A DNA stretch of 64,000 nt from Mucilaginibacter defluvii (GTDB taxonomy: Bacteria > Bacteroidota > Bacteroidia > Sphingobacteriales > Sphingobacteriaceae), in assembly GCF_039543225.1 (NCBI RefSeq), contig NZ_BAABJI010000001.1:213193-277192 (forward strand), given 5' to 3'. The position numbers and the translations under genes are program-made. A model generated the notes under the pieces. The model did not search any database and was not told the DNA's origin. It saw only the letters and a list, made by a program, of their open reading frames with translations. Positions 63,833 through 64,000 of this stretch are shown in pieces; positions within the stretch are counted from its first letter, which is position 1; every line of letters begins with the position of its first letter.

Positions 63833-63858
63833 TACCTTTGTCGTCCCTGAAAGGAGGT
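63833..63858 (+). promoter_or_regulatory. rpsU promoter -7 box and extended Shine-Dalgarno
   Basis: TACCTTTG (63833-63840) is an exact TAnnTTTG match. It is followed at 63849-63858 by GAAAGGAGGT, complementary over 10 bases to the 3' end of 16S rRNA and 11 bases before the ATG. It is the only strong Shine-Dalgarno I noticed ahead of a gene in this window. Confidence 0.85.
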
Positions 63859-63869
63859 ATTTAGAGCAT

Positions 63870-64000
63870 ATGATCATTATCAACGTTAAAGAAGGCGAAT
63901 CATTAGATAAAGCGTTAAAACGCTTCAAAAAGAAATTTGAAAAAACTGGTGTTTTAAGAGAACTTCGCAGCCGCCAGGCTTTCGAGAAAAAATCAGTTAC
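63870..64000 (+). CDS. rpsU: 30S ribosomal protein bS21 (truncated by window end)
   Basis: The first 43 codons are present. MIIINVKEGESLDKALKRFKKKF and KTGVLRELRSRQAFEKKS match bS21, which normally has about 64-70 residues. In Bacteroidota ribosomes bS21 takes part in hiding the anti-Shine-Dalgarno of 16S rRNA. The strong Shine-Dalgarno upstream fits the autoregulation described for this gene. The gene continues past the window edge. Confidence 0.95.
   Translation, partial: MIIINVKEGESLDKALKRFKKKFEKTGVLRELRSRQAFEKKSV

Overview
The window is a stretch of chromosome from a member of the Bacteroidota, most probably the family Sphingobacteriaceae (Mucilaginibacter/Pedobacter type). The basis for this is a SusC/SusD pair, several TonB-dependent or plug-containing outer-membrane proteins, gliding/T9SS-associated genes (gldD, a RemB-like protein), families largely restricted to this phylum (DUF2480, DUF3109, DUF6427), repeated TAnnTTTG promoter boxes, almost no Shine-Dalgarno sequences except in front of rpsU, and a 6S-like RNA between zapA and rny. 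No transposase, integrase, prophage, CRISPR array, tRNA or rRNA was seen. The region reads as core chromosome with a few accessory loci.

Layout. 1-5.4 kb: end of an unknown gene, a large plug-domain surface protein, clpS, then ilvE and a tryptophan 2,3-dioxygenase on the minus strand. 5.4-7.4 kb: a fluoride riboswitch in front of a CLC-F type fluoride/proton antiporter, then a universal stress protein. 7.4-9.6 kb: a long inverted repeat, an unusual SerB/partial SerA/ACT fusion, and a small secreted CarboxypepD_reg protein. 9.8-11.5 kb: proline catabolism gene pruA. 11.5-21.4 kb: a minus-strand accessory locus running susC, susD, a 1192-residue FG-GAP/ASPIC-UnbV lipoprotein, then a PAP2/vanadium-haloperoxidase-like lipoprotein, with a stem-loop after susD.

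21.7-31 kb: aroE coupled to gldD, a metallo-beta-lactamase-fold hydrolase, a LolC/E-like permease, a lipoprotein, rbfA, a cytoplasmic-looking M23 protein, an acyltransferase-like membrane protein, sdaA and a DUF6427 protein. 30.4-38.3 kb: tightly packed purQ-coaX-outer membrane protein-lptC, then a PpiD-like foldase and DUF2480, DUF3108 and DUF3109 genes, together suggesting an envelope-biogenesis neighbourhood. 38.4-53 kb: gmd, a RemB/Wzi-like barrel, GH15 enzyme, dxs, scpA, glyA, a hybrid histidine kinase and pheT. 53.1-55.5 kb: a coiled-coil ZapB-like protein, zapA, 6S RNA and RNase Y, a division/RNA cluster. 55.6-64 kb: an Mpo1-like protein, a TonB receptor paired with a beta-helix lipoprotein, a bifunctional OlsF-type acyltransferase, a ComEA-like protein, apt, and the truncated start of rpsU with a very strong Shine-Dalgarno.

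Most genes have well-known roles, and I see no clear new defence or mobile system. The most rewarding items are regulatory or architectural: the fluoride riboswitch and its possible expression platform, the 6S RNA with a competing upstream palindrome, the SerB-SerA remnant fusion, the rpsU Shine-Dalgarno, and the susCD/ASPIC/PAP2 and TonB/beta-helix partnerships.
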